A stretch of 64,000 nt of DNA from the NCBI RefSeq assembly GCF_014109725.1, contig NZ_CP058554.1, positions 868,001 to 932,000 on the forward strand, read 5' to 3'. Below the pieces are notes generated by a model that worked only from the letters and a program-made list of their open reading frames with translations, searched no databases and had not been told where the DNA came from. This document shows, piece by piece, positions 18,497 to 26,520 of the stretch. The position numbers were made by a program, and so were the translations under genes. This DNA comes from Comamonas piscis. GTDB taxonomy: Bacteria > Pseudomonadota > Gammaproteobacteria > Burkholderiales > Burkholderiaceae_C. The first letter of the stretch is position 1, and each line of letters opens with the position of its first letter.

Positions 18497-20965
18497 TTAT
18501 TGCGGCGTCAGCGCGATGCGCTCGCGGGTGGCCTTCTCCACCGCGCTGCGCGAGTAGGCCAGTGGAAAGTACTGGCCCGCTGCCCAGGTATTGGCCAGGT
18601 CGCGGTAATGCGGGCTGGCCGGGTTGCCCGATTGGCCGGGCGTGTTGACCACGCGCGAGGCATCCCAGTTGCCGACATCCACCACCATGCGGAAGGACGC
18701 ACCCGAGGTCAGCTGGTAGGTGTCGACGTTGTAGCTGGTGGCCATCGGCGTGGCCCAGGAGCCGCCGATGCCGCCCACGCCGACATTGAGCTTTTGCTGG
18801 GTGGCTGCGTCCACCACGCCGGCGAGCGGGTGCACAAAGATCGCCTGGTGCAGGCTGCCCCAGGTCCAGCTCTTGGCATCGGCCCCCAGCTTGGTCTGCA
18901 GCCATTGCATCGCCGGGGCGATGGAGGAGAGCAGCACCTGGTCGCGCTCGGTATCGCTCATCCAGCCTTGGGGCTGCTCCAGCACCGCGATCATGCGGGT
19001 GGCGCTGGTTTCCTTCGCAAACCGGCGCTCGTTGGCGGCCAGCACCTGGTCGGTCAGCGCTTTCTTCAGGGTGGCATTGCTCCACACTTCATAGAGCGCT
19101 GCGGCCGCGCTGTCCTTGGCCATGGTGCCGTCCCAGGCTTGCAGCAGTGCCAGGCCCCGGGCGGTCTGTGCATCGTTGCTCTGCAGGGGTGCCAGCAGCT
19201 TCAGCAGGCGCTGGGCGGGCACGGCGACGATGTCGGTTTGCCAGGCCTCGGAATCGGCCACGCTGAGTTTTTTGCCATCCTTGGCGGCTTTCTCAAACAG
19301 GCCATGCAGGCGCTGCGCGCGGGCCGAGTCGGACCATTCGTAGCCAATGCCTTTTTGGTAGAGCGGGTGGCCCGGCGGCACATTGTTCTCGTTGGCGGTC
19401 ACCACATAGCCGCGTTGGGGGTTGAACTCCCAGGGCAACTCGTCGCCATGGCGGTAGCCCGTCCATTCATAGCGGCCATCGCCGGGTACGGGCGTCAGCC
19501 CGTCCCAGTTGAGGCGGATGGGGGTGAGCCCGCCGGGAATCCAGCCGATATTGCCGCTGCTGTCGGCATAGACCTGGTTCTCGCCCGGTGCGCCCCAGCG
19601 GTTCATCGCCGCGCGGAACTGGTCAAAGTCCTGCGCACGCATGTAGTCCATTGATCCGAAATAGGGCGCCATGCCCAGGTCCAGCCAGGCAGCGCGCAGC
19701 GCATAGGCCTTGTTGCCTTCGGCCGCCAGCACCGGCCCGTGGCGGGTGTACCAGTTCTCAACGATGACGGGTTGGGCGGCCCCCTTGACGGCAATACTTT
19801 CGGTCACCCGGGTCATCGGCTCCCAGCGGCCCTGGTACTTGTACTCCTTGCTGTTTTGCGGGTTGGTTTCGTACACATACAGGTCTTCCTGGTCCATGTA
19901 GAAGCGCGTTAGGCCAAAGGCGATGCGGCCGTTGTGGCCGATGGAGATGCCGGGCAAAAACGGCTCGCCTGCGCCGATCACATCCATGCCGGGGGCGGAG
20001 ATGTGCGAGATATAGCGCAGGCTGGGCGCGCCATGGGCGCGGTGCGGGTCATTGGCCAGAATCGGCCGGCCGGTGGTGGTCATGCCCGGCGCAATCGTCC
20101 AGTTGTTGCTGCCGTAGCTGGCCAAGGTGTTGGCATCGGGCTGGTTCAAGGTGGATTCGGACAGCGCCAGCAGCTGCTCGGGGGCCATGTCCTGCACGGA
20201 CACCTTGACGTTCTCCTTAGTGAAGCGCGGGCTGGCGGTGGCCAGCGCATAGGCACGTTTCAGCTCCTTGCCGGGCAGGCCGCAGACATCCAGCCCCTCG
20301 GGGATCTGCGGCTTCACATCGGGCACCAGCTCGCGGCGCAGCCAGTCCACGCGGGCGCCGTTTTGCTTGCCATCGCAAAAGGCCTGGGCGCGGTCCACCT
20401 CGCCCGTAAAGTTCAGGGTCAGGCCATGGTGGCGGATGCGCACCGTGTCTTCTGCTGCCCACGGGCTGGGCTGGTAGCCCAGCAGTTTGAACTCTTCGGG
20501 CAGCAGGCGGGGGTCGGCCTGGGTCTGGGCGACAAAGGCATTCACCCCGGCGACAAAAGCCTCGGCCACGCGCTTGGAGTCCGAGCCATAGGCCAGCCAT
20601 TCGCGGTACATATCGCCCCTGAACAGCACGGCGCGCGCCGCCTTGTCGCTCTCCACCCAGGCCGGGCCAAAGTTCTGGGCCATTTGGCCCAGGCCGCGCT
20701 TGCGCCACAGGTCCATCTGCCAGAGCCGGTCGCGTGCGGCCATATAGCCCTGCACCACAAAGGCGTCATAGGTGGTGCCGGCGTAGATATGCGGCACGCC
20801 CCACTGGTCGATCAGCACCTCGGCGGGTTTCTGCAACCCGGCAATCTTGGCGCTGCTCTGGCTGCTGGGCGGCGTGCCCAGCGAGCTGCAGCCTGCTGCG
20901 ATGAGTGCCGCGGCCAGCGGCAAGGCCAGGCGGCTGGCAAAACGGAAGGGGGCGCGGTGGTGCAT
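18497..20965 (-). CDS. Penicillin acylase-family (Ntn-hydrolase) lipoprotein
   Basis: An 822-residue precursor of the S45 penicillin/AHL/cephalosporin acylase family. The N terminus has a lipoprotein signal with lipobox IAAGC (Cys 26). The alpha-chain part contains VLIDQWGVPHIYA and YMAARDRLWQMDLWRKRGLG. The autoproteolytic site and N-terminal nucleophile are at YGSNNW (Ser 286), followed by GRPILANDPH. These enzymes cut amide bonds of beta-lactams, acyl-homoserine lactones or polyamines; the substrate here is not predictable. The start at MHHRAPF gives the signal peptide. It lies between mnmA and a Nudix gene, which are adjacent in many relatives (for example nudJ-mnmA in E. coli). Confidence 0.92.
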   Translation of the reverse strand: MHHRAPFRFASRLALPLAAALIAAGCSSLGTPPSSQSSAKIAGLQKPAEVLIDQWGVPHIYAGTTYDAFVVQGYMAARDRLWQMDLWRKRGLGQMAQNFGPAWVESDKAARAVLFRGDMYREWLAYGSDSKRVAEAFVAGVNAFVAQTQADPRLLPEEFKLLGYQPSPWAAEDTVRIRHHGLTLNFTGEVDRAQAFCDGKQNGARVDWLRRELVPDVKPQIPEGLDVCGLPGKELKRAYALATASPRFTKENVKVSVQDMAPEQLLALSESTLNQPDANTLASYGSNNWTIAPGMTTTGRPILANDPHRAHGAPSLRYISHISAPGMDVIGAGEPFLPGISIGHNGRIAFGLTRFYMDQEDLYVYETNPQNSKEYKYQGRWEPMTRVTESIAVKGAAQPVIVENWYTRHGPVLAAEGNKAYALRAAWLDLGMAPYFGSMDYMRAQDFDQFRAAMNRWGAPGENQVYADSSGNIGWIPGGLTPIRLNWDGLTPVPGDGRYEWTGYRHGDELPWEFNPQRGYVVTANENNVPPGHPLYQKGIGYEWSDSARAQRLHGLFEKAAKDGKKLSVADSEAWQTDIVAVPAQRLLKLLAPLQSNDAQTARGLALLQAWDGTMAKDSAAAALYEVWSNATLKKALTDQVLAANERRFAKETSATRMIAVLEQPQGWMSDTERDQVLLSSIAPAMQWLQTKLGADAKSWTWGSLHQAIFVHPLAGVVDAATQQKLNVGVGGIGGSWATPMATSYNVDTYQLTSGASFRMVVDVGNWDASRVVNTPGQSGNPASPHYRDLANTWAAGQYFPLAYSRSAVEKATRERIALTPQ

Positions 20966-21086
20966 GGTGTGTCTCCTCGTTATGGTGAGGAGACCATGCC
21001 ATGCCTGCCAGCGCTGCGCAATCGCGTTGGCGCCAAGGGTTGTGGCGGCTGGATGGCGCATACGCAGCAGAGGCTACGCAGCGCCC

Positions 21087-21119
21087 AAAAAAGAAGCCCA
21101 TGGGGTGGGCCATGGGCTT
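21087..21119 (-). terminator. Intrinsic terminator after the Nudix gene
   Basis: AAGCCCATGG (21094-21103) and CCATGGGCTT (21110-21119) form a perfect 10-bp stem with a 6-nt loop. On the minus strand the stem is followed by a T-rich run (AAAAAAG at 21087-21093 on the + strand). It lies just after the Nudix stop codon, so the acylase gene beyond it must have its own promoter. Confidence 0.85.
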
Positions 21120-21124
21120 GTGGT

Positions 21125-21628
21125 CTATTCCAGCGGCTTCATGCCTTCTGGCTTTACCAGCACCGAGACATCGGTGTAGATCAGGTTCAGCGCAAAGCGC
21201 TGGCCGGCCAGGTAGTCGTCCAGTGACTGCAGCACCAGGGGGCTGCGCATCTGGTGGGCCTCGGCGCGCATTTCCTCGGCCGTCATCCAGACGGTGCGGC
21301 GTATGCCTTCATCGAGCGGCTGGTTCTCATAAAACGCACCCACGGTGCCGGTAAAGGCAAAGCGCATATAGGTGGTGTCGGCGCCGCTTCTGGTCCGCAC
21401 AAAGCGGTTCATGTAGATGCCCAGCAGGGCCGAGGGCTTGAAGTCGAAGGCCGTCTCTTCCAGCACCTCGCGCACACAGGCCTGGATGGGCGATTCGCCA
21501 GGGTCGAGGTGGCCGGCCGGATTGTTCAGGCGGATGCCGTCCGAGGTGTCTTCCTCTACCAGCAAAAATCGGCCATCGCGCTCAATGACGGCGGCCACGG
21601 TGACGTTGGGTTTCCAGCGGTGGGGCAT
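21125..21628 (-). CDS. Nudix hydrolase (NudJ-like)
   Basis: A 167-residue Nudix protein. The Nudix box is complete at residues 39-61: GHLDPGESPIQACVREVLEE fits Gx5Ex7REUxEE. The N terminus (PNVTVAAVIERDGRFLLVEE) and the TTYMRFAFTGTV stretch match the NudJ type, a phosphatase acting on nucleoside di/triphosphates and on hydroxymethylpyrimidine pyrophosphate. In many proteobacteria nudJ sits directly beside mnmA; here the acylase gene and a terminator separate them. Divergent from pepP with 104 bp between the starts. Confidence 0.9.
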   Translation of the reverse strand: MPHRWKPNVTVAAVIERDGRFLLVEEDTSDGIRLNNPAGHLDPGESPIQACVREVLEETAFDFKPSALLGIYMNRFVRTRSGADTTYMRFAFTGTVGAFYENQPLDEGIRRTVWMTAEEMRAEAHQMRSPLVLQSLDDYLAGQRFALNLIYTDVSVLVKPEGMKPLE

Positions 21629-21732
21629 GCGGCATTATGTGCCAACTCTCTTAAATCATAAAAAGAGCTTCAAGGGCTTGTCATGCTGTTGCAATCACCA
21701 CTACAGGCAAAGCTCTGCAGTACGATAGTGGC

Positions 21733-23175
21733 ATGCATGCAACCGCCCCCACCCCCGCCATTCCCGCACAGTCCGTCTATGCCGAGCGCCGCGCCCAGGT
21801 CGCACGCCAGTTGGGCGAGGGCGGGATCGCCATCATCCCCACGGCGCCCGAGCACCCGCGCAACCGTGACAGTGACTTTCTGTACCGCCACGACAGCTAT
21901 TTTTACTACCTGACCGGTTTTACCGAGCCCAATGCCAGCCTGGTGATTACCGCCGATGGCAAGACCACCTTGTTTTGCGCACCCAAGGATTTGGCGCGCG
22001 AGATCTGGGACGGCTACCGCCTGGGCCCTGAGGCAGCGGTGCCGGCCTTGGGGGTGAGCGAGGCCTATTCGGTGGCCGAGCAGGCCGCCCGCATGCCCAA
22101 GATGCTGGAGAACCGCAGCGTCGTCTGGTACCCGTTTGCGATCCATCCGGGGTTGGAGGGCACGGTGGCCCAATGGCTCAACGGCGTGCGCGCCCGCACC
22201 CGCTATGGCGCCCTGGTGCCCGAGCAGCAGCGTGACCTGTGTACTGTGCTCGACGAGATGCGCTTGTTCAAGGATGCGCATGAGGTGCCGATCCTGCGCC
22301 GGGCCGGTGACATCAGTGCCCGCGCCCATATCCTGGCGATGCAGCGATCGGCCCGCATGCTGCGCGCCGGCCAGGATGTACGCGAATACCACCTGGATGC
22401 CGAGCTGCTGCAGGCCTTCCGCGAATACGGTTCGCAATGCCCGGCGTACGGCTCTATCGTCGCCGCTGGCGCCAATGCCTGCGTGCTGCACTACCGGGCC
22501 GATGCCGCACCGATCCGCAGTGGCGAGCTGGTGCTGATCGATGCAGGTTGCGAGTTGGATGGCTATGCCAGCGACATCACCCGCACCTTCCCGGCCAACG
22601 GCAAGTTCACGGGCCCGCAGCGCGATCTGTACGACCTGGTGCTCGCCAGCCAGGATGCAGCCATTGCACTGACCCGGCCTGGCAAGCGCTTCAACGACAT
22701 CCATGACGCCACGGTCGCCGTGCTGGCCCAGGGCATGCTCGACCTGGGCTTGCTCGACAAAAACAAGGTGGGCGGCGTGCAGGATGTCATCGACAACCGC
22801 AGCTACTTCCAGTTCTACATGCACCGCACCGGCCACTGGATGGGCATGGATGTGCATGACTGCGGCAGCTATATCGAGCCCAGCGAACTGGGCCAGACCA
22901 GCGAGCGGCGCGATCCGCTCTCGGGCGAGCTGATCCTCAACCGCCCCAGCCGCATCCTGCGCCCCGGCATGCTGACCACCATCGAGCCGGGCATTTATGT
23001 GCGCCCGGCCGACGGTGTGCCCGAGGCCTTCCACCACATCGGCATCCGCATCGAAGACGATGCGCTGATCACCGACGATGGCTGCGAGCTGCTCACCCGT
23101 GGTGTGCCGGTGAAGGCCGATGAGATCGAGGCGCTGATGCGCGATGGTGCGCCCCGGCCTGCCGATCTGGGCTGA
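21733..23175 (+). CDS. pepP: Xaa-Pro aminopeptidase (aminopeptidase P)
   Basis: A 480-residue M24B metallopeptidase that removes an N-terminal residue preceding proline. The N-terminal creatinase-like domain has YAERRAQVARQLGEG and RNRDSDFLYRHDSYFYYLTG. The C-terminal pita-bread domain has the five metal ligands: two Asp in LIDAGCELDGYASDITRTFP, His in HRTGHWMGMDVHD, and Glu residues in TIEPGIYV and GIRIEDDALIT. Length matches the E. coli-type PepP of betaproteobacteria. In E. coli pepP is linked to ubiH; no ubi gene is next to it here. A clean terminator follows. Confidence 0.96.
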   Translation: MHATAPTPAIPAQSVYAERRAQVARQLGEGGIAIIPTAPEHPRNRDSDFLYRHDSYFYYLTGFTEPNASLVITADGKTTLFCAPKDLAREIWDGYRLGPEAAVPALGVSEAYSVAEQAARMPKMLENRSVVWYPFAIHPGLEGTVAQWLNGVRARTRYGALVPEQQRDLCTVLDEMRLFKDAHEVPILRRAGDISARAHILAMQRSARMLRAGQDVREYHLDAELLQAFREYGSQCPAYGSIVAAGANACVLHYRADAAPIRSGELVLIDAGCELDGYASDITRTFPANGKFTGPQRDLYDLVLASQDAAIALTRPGKRFNDIHDATVAVLAQGMLDLGLLDKNKVGGVQDVIDNRSYFQFYMHRTGHWMGMDVHDCGSYIEPSELGQTSERRDPLSGELILNRPSRILRPGMLTTIEPGIYVRPADGVPEAFHHIGIRIEDDALITDDGCELLTRGVPVKADEIEALMRDGAPRPADLG

Positions 23176-23194
23176 TCCGCCTCCTTCGCCATCC

Positions 23195-23232
23195 AACACC
23201 TGCATGGCCTGGCGCCTTGCAGGTGTTTTTTA
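23195..23232 (+). terminator. Intrinsic terminator after pepP
   Basis: AACACCTGCA (23195-23204) pairs perfectly with TGCAGGTGTT (23218-23227), with a 13-nt loop, and the stem merges into a six-T run. It begins 20 bp after the pepP stop codon. Confidence 0.9.
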
Positions 23233-23337
23233 TGGGCCGCGCAATTGTGCAAACGCACATCGAATGAAGCTGCGCTGTAACTCGCTGGCCCTGGTTCTCA
23301 TGTCAGAATGGAACTCGATTACATCGGGTCGGTATCT

Positions 23338-23387
23338 GGTGACAGGGCCGTCCCTATTTTTTGAGACAAAGACACAGGGACCTGTCC
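23338..23387 (+). promoter_or_regulatory. Inverted-repeat leader overlapping the pyk ribosome-binding site
   Basis: GACAGGGCCGTCCCTA (23341-23356) and GACACAGGGACCTGTCC (23371-23387) are imperfect inverted copies of each other, separated by a short T/A-rich stretch. The second copy also contains ACAGG-GA-CCTGT. The AGGGA that would serve as the pyk ribosome-binding site (about 23376-23380) lies inside the second arm, and the arm ends directly at the start codon. It resembles REP-type GGACAGGTCCC palindromes found in many genomes, so it may be a REP element or a translational control hairpin. Confidence 0.45.
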
Positions 23388-24833
23388 ATGATTTCGCCCA
23401 AAATCCGCCGCGCCACCAAGATTGTTGCCACCCTGGGGCCAGCCTCCAGCGAGCCGGCTTTGCTCGAAGAGATGATCCGCGCGGGGGTCAATGTGGTGCG
23501 GCTGAACTTCAGCCACGGCAAGCCGCAGGACCATGTGGACCGTGCCCGCATGGTGCGCGAGGCGGCGCAGCGTGCTGGCCGCGAGGTGGCGATCATGGCC
23601 GATCTGCAAGGTCCCAAGATCCGGGTTGGCAAGTTTGCCGAAGGCAAGGTCATGCTGGAGCCGGGCGCCAAGTTTGTGCTCGATGCCTCCCGCCAAGAGC
23701 CCGGAGACTTGCTGGGCGTGGGCCTGGACTACAAGGAACTGCCGCGCGATGTGAAGCCCGGCGATGTGCTGCTGCTCAACGACGGCTTGATCGTGCTCAC
23801 CGTCGATGCCGTGCGCGGCGACGCGGTACACACCACCGTCAAGCTGGGCGGTGAGCTGTCCAACAACAAGGGCATCAACAAAAAGGGCGGCGGCCTGACC
23901 GCCCCGGCGCTGACCGCCAAGGACATGGAAGACATCAAGACCGCGATGAGCTTCCAGGCCGACTATGTGGCCGTCAGCTTTCCCAAGACCGCCACCGACA
24001 TGGAAATGGCGCGCCAGCTGTGCATGGTGGCCGCGGCCGAGTACCGCCACCGCCCGGGCCTGATCGCCAAGATCGAGCGCGCCGAGGCGATTCCGCACCT
24101 GGAAGACATCCTGCGTGTGTCCGACGGCATCATGGTCGCGCGTGGCGACCTGGCCGTCGAAGTGGGCCATGCGGCCGTGCCGGCCTTGCAAAAGAAGATG
24201 ATCCGCATGGCGCGTGAGATGGACAAGGTCGTCATCACCGCCACGCAGATGATGGAGAGCATGATCACCAACCCCGTGCCCACCCGCGCCGAGGTGAGCG
24301 ACGTGGCCAATGCCGTGCTGGATGGCACCGATGCCGTGATGCTGAGCGCCGAGACCGCTGCTGGCAAGTTCCCGCTGGAGACCGTGCTGGAGATGGTGGA
24401 CATCTGCGCCCAGGCCGAGGCCTCGGCCGATTGGGACAATGACACCGACTTTGTCGGCAAGACCTTTCAGCGTATCGATCAGAGCATTGCGTTGGGTGCC
24501 TTGTTCACCGCCACCCACCTGGGCGCCAAGGCCCTGGTTGCGATGACGGACAGCGGCTCGACTGCGCTGTGGATGAGCCGCCACCGCACCCAGATCCCCA
24601 TCTACGCACTGACCCCCAAGGTGGCCACCCAGCGCAAGATGGCGCTGTACCGCAATGTGCGCCCCCTGCTGATGGACACCAGCGCCGACCGCGACACCGC
24701 GCTGGCCCAGGCCGAGGTGCACCTGAAGGCCCGCGATATTGTGCAAAGCGGCGATATCTATGCGATCACCTGTGGTGAGCCGATGGGCTCGCCCGGCGGC
24801 ACCAATATGATGAAGATCAGCCGCGTGATTTAA
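23388..24833 (+). CDS. pyk: Pyruvate kinase
   Basis: A 481-residue pyruvate kinase, which makes pyruvate and ATP from phosphoenolpyruvate in glycolysis. The N-terminal TKIVATLGPASS and NVVRLNFSHG segments, the barrel motif AKIERAEAIPHLEDIL with the catalytic Lys, MVARGDLAVEVG and the ITATQMMESM stretch with the nucleotide/K+ site are all present. The C-terminal regulatory domain runs from about residue 350 (SIALGALFTATHLGAKALVAMTDSGSTA). Length and motifs are complete. The start at MISPKIRRATK is preferred; nine upstream codons lie in the repeat leader. Confidence 0.97.
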   Translation: MISPKIRRATKIVATLGPASSEPALLEEMIRAGVNVVRLNFSHGKPQDHVDRARMVREAAQRAGREVAIMADLQGPKIRVGKFAEGKVMLEPGAKFVLDASRQEPGDLLGVGLDYKELPRDVKPGDVLLLNDGLIVLTVDAVRGDAVHTTVKLGGELSNNKGINKKGGGLTAPALTAKDMEDIKTAMSFQADYVAVSFPKTATDMEMARQLCMVAAAEYRHRPGLIAKIERAEAIPHLEDILRVSDGIMVARGDLAVEVGHAAVPALQKKMIRMAREMDKVVITATQMMESMITNPVPTRAEVSDVANAVLDGTDAVMLSAETAAGKFPLETVLEMVDICAQAEASADWDNDTDFVGKTFQRIDQSIALGALFTATHLGAKALVAMTDSGSTALWMSRHRTQIPIYALTPKVATQRKMALYRNVRPLLMDTSADRDTALAQAEVHLKARDIVQSGDIYAITCGEPMGSPGGTNMMKISRVI

Positions 24834-24858
24834 ATCTGCGCGGGCCTGGATCGGCACA

Positions 24859-24884
24859 GGGGCGCTGGCAAGCGCTCCTTTTTT
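24859..24884 (+). terminator. Intrinsic terminator after pyk
   Basis: GGGGCGCT (24859-24866) pairs with AGCGCTCC (24871-24878) with one G-T wobble and a 4-nt loop, followed by six Ts. It starts 26 bp after the pyk stop. Confidence 0.8.
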
Positions 24885-24923
24885 ACGCCTGTTTTTTACG
24901 CACCCATTTTTTCGCTCCTTTTC

Positions 24924-24971
24924 GCGCTTGTTATTTGGGTCTTTTTTGCGCTTGTTATTTGGGTCTTTTTT
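24924..24971. repeat. Perfect 24-bp tandem duplication, T-rich
   Basis: Two identical adjacent copies of a 24-bp unit that starts GCGCTTGTTATTTGGG and ends in a TC followed by six Ts (24924-24947 and 24948-24971). A third copy is not present, although a GCG follows. Such perfect short tandems vary in copy number between strains by slippage. Confidence 0.9.
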
Positions 24972-25297
24972 GCGGCGCAACAGCAGCGCAACTGGCCTCT
25001 GTAGTTCCGTCCAATTTTGTGCGGATTTGTGACTGCGGCCATACTATGGCGCTTCAGCGAGCCTGCCCGCACGTCCGTGCGGATCAAGGGACTGCGCTGA
25101 ATCCATTCGAAGCCAGGCTGCTTTGCCCCCGGAGACAGGGGTAAACCGGGGGTTCACCCGCCTGGGCCTTCGATCACCTAGCCAGGCTGCTGCGATAAGA
25201 AATCACAACACGCACGCACAAAGCAGCCCAGCCAAACCCTTGTTGTTGAGCAGCACAGCGCCGCTGTGCCTGCATGTTTTTTTGGAAGAGGGAATCT

Positions 25298-26500
25298 ATG
25301 TCGCAACGACTAGTACGCCGTTCGGTGTTGGGCTTGGCCTTGGGCCTGGGTTTGGGCGCAGTGACCGGTGTCGCAACACCGGCATTTGCACAGACTGCGG
25401 CCGCCAAGGCCAGCAAGCTGGACGCACGCGCGGTAGCGGTGGGTTACAGCGAATTGGTCTATGCCAACTACAGCGACAGCCTGGGCTCGGCACGCGACAT
25501 GCAAAAGGCCATCGCCGCTCTGCTGGCTGCGCCCTCCAAAGAGACGCTGGAGGCGGCTCGCAAAAGCTGGCTCGACGCGCGTGAGTTCTATGGCCAGACG
25601 GAAGCCTTCCGCTTCTACGGCGGCCCGATCGACGACGAAAACGGCCCCGAAGGCCAGATCAACGCCTGGCCGATGGACGAGTCCTATGTGGACTATGTCG
25701 AGGGCAAGGCCAATGCCGGCTTCATCAACGACCCCAAGTTCAAGATCACCAAGGCCAACCTGGCCAAGCAAAACGAGCGCGGCGGCGAGGAAAACATCGC
25801 CACCGGCTGGCATGCGATCGAGTTTCTGCTCTGGGGCCAGGACCTGTCCGAAACCGGCCCGGGCGACCGCTCGTTTGAAGACTATGTGGACGGCAAGCGC
25901 GCCAACGCCGACCGCCGCCGCCTCTACCTGAAGGTGGTGACCGAGCTGCTGATCGACGACCTGGCCAGCGTCACCAAGGCCTGGGCACCGGGCCAGAAGA
26001 ACTTCCGCGCCCAGTTCGACAAGGGCGGTGTGGAATCGGTGCGCAAGATCATCGTGGGCCTGGGCTCGCTGTCGCGCGGCGAACTGGCTGGCGAGCGCAT
26101 GGAAGTGCCGCTGAACTCGCAGGACCAGGAAGACGAGCATTCCTGCTTCTCGGACAACACCCACCGCGACATGGTGGCCAATGCCATGGGCATCCAGAAC
26201 GTCTGGCTGGGCCAGTACAAGCGCCGCGATGGTTCGAGCCTGAAGGTGGCCTCGCTGGCCGACCTGGTGGGCGCCAAGAACGCCGAGCTGTCGGGCAAGA
26301 CCAGCGCGCAGATCGCCAGCACCGTGAAGGCGACCGAAGGCATCCAGGCACCGTTTGACCGCGAAATCATTGGCGGCGCCGATGCTCCTGGCCGCAAGCG
26401 CATCCAGGCAGCGGTAGACAGCGCCACCGAGCAGTCCAAGCTGCTGGTGCAGGCGGCCAATGCCATCGGCATCACCAAGCTGACCCTCGTTCAGCCCTGA
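25298..26500 (+). CDS. Imelysin-family (peptidase M75) periplasmic protein
   Basis: A 400-residue exported protein. The signal peptide (RRSVLGLALGLGLG, cleavage near AFA-Q at 31) is followed by the imelysin domain. The diagnostic GxHxxE motif is intact as GWHAIE (170-175), in the context ENIATGWHAIEFLLWGQ. Relatives include IrpA and the imelysin IcmP of Pseudomonas; the family is tied to iron acquisition and shares the domain with EfeO, although peptidase activity is disputed. It opens a four-gene operon with a di-haem oxidoreductase, a second imelysin-like protein and a DUF1513 protein. The start at MSQRLV has a GAAGAGGGA site; an ATG eight codons upstream is less likely. Confidence 0.92.
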   Translation: MSQRLVRRSVLGLALGLGLGAVTGVATPAFAQTAAAKASKLDARAVAVGYSELVYANYSDSLGSARDMQKAIAALLAAPSKETLEAARKSWLDAREFYGQTEAFRFYGGPIDDENGPEGQINAWPMDESYVDYVEGKANAGFINDPKFKITKANLAKQNERGGEENIATGWHAIEFLLWGQDLSETGPGDRSFEDYVDGKRANADRRRLYLKVVTELLIDDLASVTKAWAPGQKNFRAQFDKGGVESVRKIIVGLGSLSRGELAGERMEVPLNSQDQEDEHSCFSDNTHRDMVANAMGIQNVWLGQYKRRDGSSLKVASLADLVGAKNAELSGKTSAQIASTVKATEGIQAPFDREIIGGADAPGRKRIQAAVDSATEQSKLLVQAANAIGITKLTLVQP

Positions 26501-26520
26501 CCCCGGACCCTTGCTGCACT

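Larger units (their letters stand above)
24834..25297. other. 464-bp intergenic region with terminator, tandem repeat and folded stretch
   Basis: After pyk there is a terminator (24859-24884), then a T-rich stretch holding a perfect 24-bp tandem duplication (24924-24971). From about 25060 to 25200 the sequence is rich in self-complementary pieces: CCGCAC/GTGCGG (25067-25082), GGGTAAACC facing GGTTCACCC (about 25139-25160), and a 12-bp direct repeat AGCCAGGCTGCT (25111-25122 and 25180-25191). No reading frame here looks real. The last part should hold the promoter of the imelysin operon; I could not find a convincing Fur box. Confidence 0.6.

Noticed and set aside
25190..25297. Fur box before the imelysin operon
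   Set aside because: GATAAGAAATCAC matches only the first half of the consensus; not enough for a call.
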